Position numbers and translations under genes: made by a program. Positions 1 to 6,341 of a DNA stretch of 6,343 nucleotides are shown here, in pieces (position 1 is the stretch's first letter; every line of letters starts with the position of its first letter). A model generated the notes under the pieces. The model was not told the DNA's origin. It saw only the letters and a program-made list of their open reading frames with translations, and did not search any database. Location: NCBI GenBank assembly GCA_012522985.1, contig JAAYJJ010000067.1:1-6343 (forward strand). Reading direction: 5' to 3'. The stretch comes from Aliarcobacter butzleri. Lineage in GTDB: Bacteria > Campylobacterota > Campylobacteria > Campylobacterales > Arcobacteraceae.

Positions 1-1538
1 TCTTTTTTCAAGAATATATCAAGATAGCTATTATCCCAACCGCACATTTTTGATGGAAGATCTTTTTCAAGCTCCTCTATAAGCATCTCCCTTGACATCA
101 CAAAGTTTGGATCAAATACTCTAGTATCTATATCAACTCCAAACATATTCATCTGCTCTAGCGTTCTACTAGGAGTAGATAAAACTTCAAAGTTTCCAAC
201 AACTTTTTTCATATCTTCAGTATCTCTTTTAAATCTAAAGATATCATTAGTTGAAATAACACTATTGTCTTCAAGCCTTTTTTCTAGCTCACTTATTGCT
301 ATAACCTTTCTACTTCCATCAGGAAACCGTACAAGCTGCAACACTATATCAACAGCACTTACTATTTGTGCACGAATAAAGTTGATATTTGCACTAGGTC
401 TTGCTTCAAGATACATATTTTCTATCCTAACAATAGCCTCTTTTACATTATCAGCATGGATTGTAGTCATAGACCCAGGGTGACCTGTATTCATAGCATT
501 TAACATAACTATAATCTCAGCACCCCTACACTCACCAACAATAATCCTTCGTGGACTTGACCGCAAAGCTGATCTTAGCAAATAATCAAGATGAATAGCT
601 CCCTTACCCTCTTCGTTGGCATTTCTAGCCTCATATGATCTTACGCTATGACAAGGCATTTGTGGTTGCATCTCTTTGGTGTCTTCTATAATCATAAGCT
701 GTTCATTATCATCAACAAACCTAGTTATAGCATTTAAAAATGTTGTTTTACCACTAGATGTACCACCACTTACGATGATATTACACTTTCCTTTTGATGC
801 TTTAAGTAAAAAGTATGCCATCTTATAGTCCATTTGTCCGCTATCTATTAGATTTTCTACCATCAATGGAATATCATTAAACTTTCTTATTGTAATACAG
901 CTTCCACCATTTGCTGCAATAGGTGGTATTTGCACCTCTACCCTTGATCCATCAGATAATTTACTAGACATAATAGGATTTGCTTCATCAACTTTTCTAT
1001 TGTTTTCTGCTAACATCTTATCTATTACTTTTCTTAGCTCCTCTTCGCTCCTAAAACTAAAAGGCGTTATCTCTGTTTTACCCTCATATATAATATCTAT
1101 ATAATCTTTTGTATTTACTATAATATCATTTAATCCACCACTTGCTATATCAAATATCAAGCTTATAGGACCATATCCTACTATATTATTTATAATAAAT
1201 GTTTTGATATCCTCTTGTATCTCTTTTTTAAGCCCTCTTGCTTCAGGATAGTTCATAATATACTCTGGCAAAACCTGCTCTAGTGCATCTCGTGTAAGTT
1301 TTTTTTCTGATTTAAGGTTAAGCATAAAGCTATCATTTATTCTATAAGCGATATCAAGCAATCTTTTATTTAGATAGAGTTCTGGAAAATTCAATCTATA
1401 GTTAAAGTTTTTTTGCTTAATACTTTCTATTTTAGCATCTACACTATCAGGTGTTTCTAACAAATCATCTTTAAATAGATATGTATCTCTAACTATCTTT
1501 TTATCTTGCTCATCAATCAAAGATCTTAGATTTCTCAT
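1..1538 (-). CDS. cpaF: TadA/CpaF-family secretion ATPase (3' end beyond window)
   Basis: This is a hexameric-type ATPase of the type II/IV secretion superfamily, CpaF/TadA branch, which drives assembly of Tad/Flp pili from the cytoplasmic face of the inner membrane. The frame stays open to the left edge and gives 512 residues without a stop, so probably only a short C-terminal tail is missing. Visible motifs: Walker A GGTSSGKTT (258-266, catalytic K264), Asp box IIEDTKEMQ (283-291), Walker B RIIVGECRGAE (331-341, E336) and His box TGHPGSMTTIHADN (351-364). Residues 1-220 form the usual N-terminal region, with the GYGP motif at 121-124. The ATG at 1538 overlaps the cpaE stop as ATGA, and AAGG (1545-1548) lies 6 nt upstream, so translation is probably coupled. 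Small departures from typical CpaF are SSGKT for GSGKT and SPRRI for the usual RPDRI. The family call is secure; assignment to a Tad system rather than another CpaF-type system rests on the adjacent cpaE. Confidence 0.95.
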   Translation of the reverse strand, partial: MRNLRSLIDEQDKKIVRDTYLFKDDLLETPDSVDAKIESIKQKNFNYRLNFPELYLNKRLLDIAYRINDSFMLNLKSEKKLTRDALEQVLPEYIMNYPEARGLKKEIQEDIKTFIINNIVGYGPISLIFDIASGGLNDIIVNTKDYIDIIYEGKTEITPFSFRSEEELRKVIDKMLAENNRKVDEANPIMSSKLSDGSRVEVQIPPIAANGGSCITIRKFNDIPLMVENLIDSGQMDYKMAYFLLKASKGKCNIIVSGGTSSGKTTFLNAITRFVDDNEQLMIIEDTKEMQPQMPCHSVRSYEARNANEEGKGAIHLDYLLRSALRSSPRRIIVGECRGAEIIVMLNAMNTGHPGSMTTIHADNVKEAIVRIENMYLEARPSANINFIRAQIVSAVDIVLQLVRFPDGSRKVIAISELEKRLEDNSVISTNDIFRFKRDTEDMKKVVGNFEVLSTPSRTLEQMNMFGVDIDTRVFDPNFVMSREMLIEELEKDLPSKMCGWDNSYLDIFLKK

Positions 1539-3145
1539 TTCTTACCTTTTTTAAGTAGTGTACTTAAAAGATTATTTATTGCTTTTTCTTCCTCTTTTGA
1601 TTTTATATAAAAATGTTTCTTCATAAGCACATCTTCCAAACTTGCTATAAAAAAAGAGTCCTTTGATGTTGCTATTTCTGATGCTAGTTCACAATAGTTC
1701 CAACTACTTCCTAGAGTTCTATAGTCATTTCTAAGTTTATAATCAAAAAATATCTTATCCTCTTCTTCCATATTGAGTATAGATAAAACATCATCTATAG
1801 AAATAGCACTTTGTGAATCATATCTATTGATTAAAAATGATGTTTTATCTTTAAGTCCTGCTCTTTTTAGAAGGTTATAAAAGGTCTTAAGCTTAGATAT
1901 ATGAGGCAAAGTCATCTCTGTAATCAACCAAAACTCATTGGCAAGGTCATACATAGTAGTTTTTAGATATGATGAATCAGCTGTTCCTATATCTATAATA
2001 ATATAATTAAAATGTTCACTAGCAAACTTAATATAATCAAGCAATTTCCCTATAAAAGTATCTTTTTCTAAGATATCTTTATCTGTTTGTTTTTGGATAC
2101 CTGTTATAGTATAAAGGTTTTCTCTTATTTTGACTAGACCATTATCTAAGTTTTTAACTAAATCAAACTCCCCACTATTTATAAGCTCTATTATAGTTGT
2201 ATCTGGAACTGGATTTTTTTCCAAAAACATATTACTTACTGCTTTTGTAGTAGATAAATCAATAAACAATATATTTTTATCAAAAGCATTTTTTGATAGC
2301 AAATTTGCAGCATTCATAGCCACTGTAGTAGTTCCTATACCACCACTTATTCCAGCTATTGATATGATTTTATTACTTGTTTTATCTTTATTAATAAGAT
2401 TTTTTCTTGTTTGCAAGACTATAGGTTTTAGGTTTTCTAGTTTATAATCATCTCTTGATATATATGTTTCAATACCTAGCTTTCCACACAACATACTAAG
2501 TCTATGATCATCTGGACCTATAGCTATAATTAGCTCATTTAGTTGTTTTATTAACTCCGTATCTTTTACTAAGTTAGTCTCACCATCAACTACATAGATC
2601 ACAATATGCTTTATATCTTTGTTTTTTAAAACAAGCAGCTTTGAAGATAAAGAAGTCTCTAAAAATATATCAATATTAAAAAGCCCTCTTAGTCCTGATT
2701 GAAGATTTTGAGCAAAAGCCTCTTGTGTTTTATCATAAACTATATGGACATTGAACATAGTTTGAGAGCCATAAAGCTCTTTTTCTATCTCATAAAGTTT
2801 GTATAAGTCTCTTAGTAGTTTACTATAGGTTTTCCTTAATGGAACAAACCTATTTTGTAGCTTACTTGATATCTCAAACTTACCAAGAGTAACTCCATCT
2901 TTTTTGACTACAAAGTTTGTTTCAAATTTATCTTTAAAGTTATCTTCATCTACTATAACCTCACCTTGATTACTTACAGTAAATTGATAAAAATAACTAT
3001 TATACTCATAGTTATATTTGTAAAACGTGATATACTCAAGCTTAGCTAAAATACAAAAAAGCTCCAAAACCTCCTTAACATTCTCTTCTAAGGTTGATTT
3101 TGCAACTCTAAGAGCTGCCTGACTATTGTAACTTTTTATTGTCAT
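1535..3145 (-). CDS. cpaE: TadZ/CpaE-like ParA/MinD-family ATPase with N-terminal extension
   Basis: A 536-aa protein of the CpaE/TadZ family, which positions the Tad pilus machine in the cell. Three parts can be seen. Residues ~1-125 are an extension whose hydrophobic strand/helix pattern resembles a GAF domain (inference). Residues ~130-250 look like the atypical receiver-like domain known in CpaE, without a clear phospho-acceptor set. Residues ~259-510 are the ParA/MinD-type ATPase: deviant P-loop GISGGIGTTT (265-274), Walker A' strand ILFIDLS (292-298, D296) and Walker B YIIIDIG (381-387, D385). Both lysines of the canonical KGGxGKTT are replaced, by S267 and T272, in line with the atypical P-loops of this family. 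The ATG at 3145 is supported by AAAGGA at 3151-3156, 5 nt upstream. The gene lies 9 nt after the upstream pseudopilin-like gene and overlaps cpaF by 4 nt. The ATPase and neighbour relationship are firm; the two N-terminal domain names are less so. Confidence 0.88.
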   Translation of the reverse strand: MTIKSYNSQAALRVAKSTLEENVKEVLELFCILAKLEYITFYKYNYEYNSYFYQFTVSNQGEVIVDEDNFKDKFETNFVVKKDGVTLGKFEISSKLQNRFVPLRKTYSKLLRDLYKLYEIEKELYGSQTMFNVHIVYDKTQEAFAQNLQSGLRGLFNIDIFLETSLSSKLLVLKNKDIKHIVIYVVDGETNLVKDTELIKQLNELIIAIGPDDHRLSMLCGKLGIETYISRDDYKLENLKPIVLQTRKNLINKDKTSNKIISIAGISGGIGTTTVAMNAANLLSKNAFDKNILFIDLSTTKAVSNMFLEKNPVPDTTIIELINSGEFDLVKNLDNGLVKIRENLYTITGIQKQTDKDILEKDTFIGKLLDYIKFASEHFNYIIIDIGTADSSYLKTTMYDLANEFWLITEMTLPHISKLKTFYNLLKRAGLKDKTSFLINRYDSQSAISIDDVLSILNMEEEDKIFFDYKLRNDYRTLGSSWNYCELASEIATSKDSFFIASLEDVLMKKHFYIKSKEEEKAINNLLSTLLKKGKK

Positions 3146-3150
3146 AGTTA

Positions 3151-3156
3151 TCCTTT
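3151..3156 (-). promoter_or_regulatory. cpaE ribosome binding site overlapping the preceding stop codon
   Basis: AAAGGA, 5 nt before the cpaE ATG. It shares its first bases with the TAA stop (3155-3157) of the upstream pseudopilin-like gene, so ribosomes ending there are well placed to restart on cpaE. This supports a single operon for the last three genes. Confidence 0.8.
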
Positions 3157-4486
3157 AACCTTCCTCTTGCTCGACTAAAATCTTATTTTGTCTTATTATA
3201 TCTAATTTTTCTATTATTTGATTTAATTCTTCATTACTATCATCAAAAATAACCTGATTTGTGTCATAATAATCTTGTACTTCCAAAAAAATCTCCTTTT
3301 CTAGGTTGTGTTGAGTCCATTTTTCATCCACTATAGTTGTATTTATGATAAATTTACCATTTGGATCTTTAGTATAATCAATCCCCTCTTCCCTAGCAAA
3401 CTCCAAAAAATTTTCAAACTTCAAATAGGCTCCTACTCTAACTTTGTCACCAAATAATTTAACACGTGTAGTACTATCTTTGTATTTAATACAGATGCCA
3501 TTTTGACTCTTTTCACATTTTATCCCACCTGTATTTAAAAAATTTTGATACTCCATCCATGCATCTTTGCTTATTTTGTGGATTTGTTGCACTCCTTCGT
3601 TAAATATAGCATCTTCAAATACAACATAATCTTTATCTAGTGTATGATTTATCACCGGCAATAGCCCCAATAAGCCACCTATTTGATCTACAAATTTAAA
3701 AGATGGCTCTTTGCAACTAGCCCCATTTTGATAAAATATCTCTACTTTTGGCTCCCTACCCAAAAATGAGTAAGAATCAAACCCTCTAACTATAAAATAA
3801 AACTTAGTATTACCTGGAAAATCTTGATAAGCTAGATTTATATTGCCTTTGGCACTTGTATTGCCTACTATTGTTCGTGGATAAAATTCTTCATTACTAT
3901 ATTTTGGGTAAAGTTCTCTTAGTTTTTGCATCTCTTCAGATGATGTAGCAGGTGTTACTATACACTTTCCATCAGCAGTAGTTGTATAGGTGCCTATGAT
4001 TGATTTACTCTCATCACTCTCACCTAAATATTTATTATCAAAGCTCAAAAGCCTTCTTTCTTCCTTGGCTAGGCTCTCTATCGCACTTACTATTGGTATA
4101 GTAAAATACCCATCTCCTACTATACTATACCAAAAACCTTTATATGAGTAACCATCTATTTTAGTAACCACATAACTAGCCACTTCATCTTTTCCATACC
4201 AAACAAACTCTATATTTTGTTCTTTTAATAACCTTTGCCCTATAGGACTTTGGGATATAATGCCTTTTGCTATAGCCTCTGCTTTTGTATAATCTTTTGT
4301 TGTATCATAGATCTCTTTTATAGCTTTACTTGAGTTAGTAGCTATCTCTTCTATGGCTCTTAACTCACTTCTTAACTCTATCTCATCAGCTACAGTAGCA
4401 CCTAAGCCAATAAGCACAAAAAAAAGAAAAAATCCCAAAAATACCTGATCCAAAAAAGCCTTTTTGAAGCCAACAATCTTTTGCAT
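3155..4486 (-). CDS. TadE/TadG-like membrane-anchored pseudopilin, paralogue 2 (acidic motifs lost)
   Basis: A 443-aa protein with a short basic N-terminus (KK at 8-9), one hydrophobic segment (~15-33) and an amphipathic helix after it (~34-60). This is the layout of TadE/TadG-type pseudopilins, followed by a large ectodomain expected outside the cytoplasm. It is a clear paralogue of the protein encoded at 4752-6158. Residues 13-36 (DQVFLG...VADEI) are identical in both, and KIDGYSYKGFWY (109-120), PSFK (261-264), YQNFL (313-317) and GIDYTKDPN (368-376) are shared or nearly so. Four cysteines (175, 258, 324, 332) are all conserved in the paralogue. Where the paralogue has DxDxDGxxD, this one has GKDEVASYV (98-106), and where it has GGGDRDFND, this one has a neutralised stretch near 387-398. 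No von Willebrand A domain, common in classical TadG, is seen. The ATG at 4486 has GAGG (4492-4495) 5 nt upstream and aligns with the paralogue's start. Precise function is unknown; a minor pilin or pilus-associated role is inferred from cpaE/cpaF immediately downstream. Confidence 0.75.
   Translation of the reverse strand: MQKIVGFKKAFLDQVFLGFFLFFVLIGLGATVADEIELRSELRAIEEIATNSSKAIKEIYDTTKDYTKAEAIAKGIISQSPIGQRLLKEQNIEFVWYGKDEVASYVVTKIDGYSYKGFWYSIVGDGYFTIPIVSAIESLAKEERRLLSFDNKYLGESDESKSIIGTYTTTADGKCIVTPATSSEEMQKLRELYPKYSNEEFYPRTIVGNTSAKGNINLAYQDFPGNTKFYFIVRGFDSYSFLGREPKVEIFYQNGASCKEPSFKFVDQIGGLLGLLPVINHTLDKDYVVFEDAIFNEGVQQIHKISKDAWMEYQNFLNTGGIKCEKSQNGICIKYKDSTTRVKLFGDKVRVGAYLKFENFLEFAREEGIDYTKDPNGKFIINTTIVDEKWTQHNLEKEIFLEVQDYYDTNQVIFDDSNEELNQIIEKLDIIRQNKILVEQEEG
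4379..4450 (-). repeat. 72-bp near-identical block shared by the two paralogues (copy in paralogue 2)
   Basis: This block encodes the membrane anchor and the start of the following helix. It matches 6051-6122 at 69 of 72 positions, and the three differences (4391, 4394, 4442) are all silent. Identity falls off sharply outside it. The encoded 24 residues are identical in the two proteins. Confidence 0.85.
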
Positions 4487-4592
4487 AGTAACCTCTAAAA
4501 CAAAACTTAAACCATAAATAAAACCTCTAATGATTTAATACAATTAATATAATCTTATACATCTACTAACTTAAATAACTTTGGTTCTAATT

Positions 4593-4598
4593 ATTATA
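4593..4598 (-). promoter_or_regulatory. Possible -10 box for the paralogue 2-cpaE-cpaF operon
   Basis: A perfect TATAAT on the minus strand, about 107 nt before the ATG at 4486. The hexamer 17 nt upstream (TAAGTA) is a poor -35. The AT-rich context and the 265-bp spacer, long for this compact cluster, make a promoter plausible. Another TATAAT lies at 4742-4747 right after the previous gene's stop, so the choice between them is open. Confidence 0.35.
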
Positions 4599-4665
4599 TA
4601 AATAAGCTTTATCTTTACTTAAAGGTTTTGTTTGAAAGAATTGAAGTGATAGCAATTAATAAAAG

Positions 4666-4678
4666 TTTTTTTTTTTTT
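4666..4678. repeat. 13-nt homopolymer (T on plus, A on minus)
   Basis: An uninterrupted run of 13 T's on the plus strand, the longest homopolymer in the window. It lies 2 nt from the hairpin and about 68 nt upstream of the candidate -10 box at 4593-4598. It is long enough to slip during replication, and its length may differ between isolates or be a sequencing artefact. Confidence 0.8.
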
Positions 4679-4680
4679 GA

Positions 4681-4700
4681 AGTGAGCTTAGAAGCTCACT
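4681..4700. repeat. Perfect 9-bp inverted repeat (hairpin) in the spacer between the paralogues
   Basis: The arms AGTGAGCTT and AAGCTCACT are exact reverse complements separated by 2 nt, giving a strong stem in otherwise AT-rich DNA. It lies about 50 nt after the stop of paralogue 1, where a terminator or attenuator would be expected. On the transcribed minus strand, however, it is followed by TC and then 13 A's rather than a T-run. It therefore does not fit a standard intrinsic terminator in that direction. On the plus strand it is followed only by ATTTT. Confidence 0.7.
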
Positions 4701-4751
4701 ATTTTAGTGGACTTTAGTCTATCTTATTTAAGCAAAATCCTATTATAAACA

Positions 4752-6158
4752 TTATTCAAGACAATCATCAGCTATAGTATTTGGTTTTATTCTTCTTAAC
4801 TTTGCAGCATTTTCACTATACTCCAAATCATCATTACTATAAACTATCTCTGTTTCATCTGCTTCATAGTTATTGTGAATATCCAAAAATATATCATTAA
4901 AGTCCCTATCTCCACCACCTTTGGTGTCTTCTATAGCATAAATATAATTATCATTTGGATCTTTACTATAATCTATACCATTAGCAGTAGCATATTCTAC
5001 CCACGTCTCCCAGTCAAGTTGTCCATCAGATGTTACCTCTTTTTTACATGCATAAGGCCAAACTTTCCAATATTCTACACAAAACTTATGTGGCTTATAT
5101 TCTATACAAAGTTTTTGTCCATCTTTAAGAGTTTGTGTTGCTTTACACTCATGTCCTTCACTTTTTAAAAAGTTTTGATAAGCTTGAAGATGTGTTCTTC
5201 CCAATATATGAAAATGATCATAGTTTTTTCCATCTACTTTACTTATACCATTGAACTTTGGATCTTGAAACAATATATAATGATCTTGGCTTTTACTTTT
5301 AACCGTTGCTACCTTTTTATTATTACAATCTATAATCTTAAAACTAGGACTTCCACTACAAGGATTTTCTATATTTATACAAGGATTTTTAGGCATATTG
5401 CTTCCATATGCATCATAACCCCAAGTGATCAAAAAATACTCTGTATTTGGAGGGCTTCCCTGTGCCAAGCCTAAAGAGGCTTTACTATCTTTAGTATTTG
5501 GCATTACTATTTTTGGCATAAAATCATCCCTATTAAAAGCAGGATATTTTTTTATTAACTTATTATTTATTTCACTCTCAGCTATTGCTTCTGTTACAAC
5601 ACATGTTTGCCCATCATCTTTTTTTATTTTTGTATATGTTCCCAAAATAGTCTGAGCACCACCACTAGTCCCACCAAAAGAAACATCATAACTTTTTAAT
5701 ATCCTAGTATCATATTGGCTTACCTTAGCTACATAACTAGCATTTGGAATATTAAAAGCATCAGCCCCTACTATACCATACCAAAAGCCTTTATATGAGT
5801 AACCATCTATTTTTGTAGATACAAAATCAGGTCTTCCATCATTATCCATATCATACCATATAAACTCAATAGCTTTATCTTTTAATAGCTTCTCTCCCAA
5901 AGCTGTTTTTGAGATTATACCCTTTGCTATACATTCAGCCTTTTGATATCTACTCTCTTCACTTCCTGAAGTTTCATTATATATGCTTGTCATAGCTTTA
6001 GAGGTACTATATGCCATCTCTTCAAGTTTTATATATTCATTTCTCATTTGTATCTCATCAGCCACCGTAGCACCTAAGCCAATAAGCACAAAAAAAAGAA
6101 AAAATCCCAAAAACACCTGATCTATTACAGCTTTTTTATATTTATATAATCTTTTCAC
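4752..6158 (-). CDS. TadE/TadG-like membrane-anchored pseudopilin with DUF4114-like calcium-binding motif, paralogue 1
   Basis: A 468-aa protein with a lysine-rich N-terminus, one hydrophobic segment (~15-33), an amphipathic helix (~34-60) and a ~400-aa ectodomain. The anchor suits a TadE/TadG-type pseudopilin. The ectodomain carries two acidic motifs typical of calcium loops: DMDNDGRPD (103-111, D103/D105/D107/D111) and IEDTKGGGDRDFND (409-422). The latter matches the signature of DUF4114 and LruC-type domains, often found in bacterial surface proteins. DHFHIL (314-319) preceding it also recalls DUF4114, with about 85 residues inserted in between. It has ten cysteines, four shared with the paralogue, so disulfides in an oxidising compartment are likely. 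The start is GTG at 6158: an in-frame TAA lies at 6171-6173, no ATG follows it, and AAGGG sits 6 nt upstream of the GTG. The gene is separated from the next by 265 bp, so it may have its own transcript. A tip or surface adhesive role is inferred, not shown. Confidence 0.75.
   Translation of the reverse strand: MKRLYKYKKAVIDQVFLGFFLFFVLIGLGATVADEIQMRNEYIKLEEMAYSTSKAMTSIYNETSGSEESRYQKAECIAKGIISKTALGEKLLKDKAIEFIWYDMDNDGRPDFVSTKIDGYSYKGFWYGIVGADAFNIPNASYVAKVSQYDTRILKSYDVSFGGTSGGAQTILGTYTKIKKDDGQTCVVTEAIAESEINNKLIKKYPAFNRDDFMPKIVMPNTKDSKASLGLAQGSPPNTEYFLITWGYDAYGSNMPKNPCINIENPCSGSPSFKIIDCNNKKVATVKSKSQDHYILFQDPKFNGISKVDGKNYDHFHILGRTHLQAYQNFLKSEGHECKATQTLKDGQKLCIEYKPHKFCVEYWKVWPYACKKEVTSDGQLDWETWVEYATANGIDYSKDPNDNYIYAIEDTKGGGDRDFNDIFLDIHNNYEADETEIVYSNDDLEYSENAAKLRRIKPNTIADDCLE
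6051..6122 (-). repeat. 72-bp near-identical block shared by the two paralogues (copy in paralogue 1)
   Basis: This is the partner of 4379-4450, in the same orientation at an offset of 1672 bp. A T8 run and a T6 run (coding strand) occur in both copies. Direct repeats of this length could support recombination that fuses the two genes. Confidence 0.85.
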
Positions 6159-6164
6159 AACACA

Positions 6165-6169
6165 CCCTT
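6165..6169 (-). promoter_or_regulatory. Ribosome binding site fixing the GTG start of paralogue 1
   Basis: AAGGG within a run of five A's then three G's, 6 nt before the GTG at 6158. An in-frame TAA at 6171-6173 means no upstream start codon is available, so this site and the GTG decide the protein's N-terminus. The resulting MKRLYKYKKA aligns well with MQKIVGFKKA of the paralogue. Confidence 0.75.
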
Positions 6170-6292
6170 TTTATTAGCTAAAAGACTTCTTTTCGCATCT
6201 CTCAAAATAAACTTATTATATTTTTAAAATAAATAACCTCATTTTATGGATATTATTATATAATAAAGCTTAAAATAAACTAAATATATTAA

Positions 6293-6341
6293 AATAAGTT
6301 TTAAGAGCTAAGAGTTCAGTGTTAAGTTATCAGTCGATAGT
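6293..6341 (-). repeat. Degenerate 7-bp tandem repeat, about seven units
   Basis: Read on the minus strand from 6341, the sequence falls into heptamers: ACTATCG, ACTGATA, ACTTAAC, ACTGAAC, TCTTAGC, TCTTAAA, ACTTATT. The second and third positions are always C and T, and most units begin with A. The array reaches the window's right edge and may continue. Its composition is less AT-rich than the leader that follows. Similar degenerate heptad arrays occur between genes in several bacterial groups; their role is unclear. Confidence 0.55.

Noticed and set aside
265..483. Plus-strand 72-codon open frame opposite cpaF
   Set aside because: It lies entirely within the antisense of a conserved coding region; its Ser/Leu-rich translation is a shadow.
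2130..2447. Plus-strand 105-codon open frame opposite cpaE
   Set aside because: It is the complement of the conserved ATPase domain, including the P-loop region, and has no independent coding evidence.
4681..4700. Intrinsic terminator of paralogue 1
   Set aside because: The stem is strong, but the transcribed strand has an A-tract after it rather than a U-tract, so it is listed only as an inverted repeat.
4875..5655. Three overlapping plus-strand open frames opposite paralogue 1
   Set aside because: They are antisense to a well-supported gene, have low-complexity Ile/Phe-rich translations typical of AT-rich shadows, and show no ribosome binding site or recognisable domain.
6217..6243. Short minus-strand ORF (ATG AGG TTA ... 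TAA, 8 codons) in the leader
   Set aside because: It has no ribosome binding site and is too short to separate from chance in AT-rich DNA.
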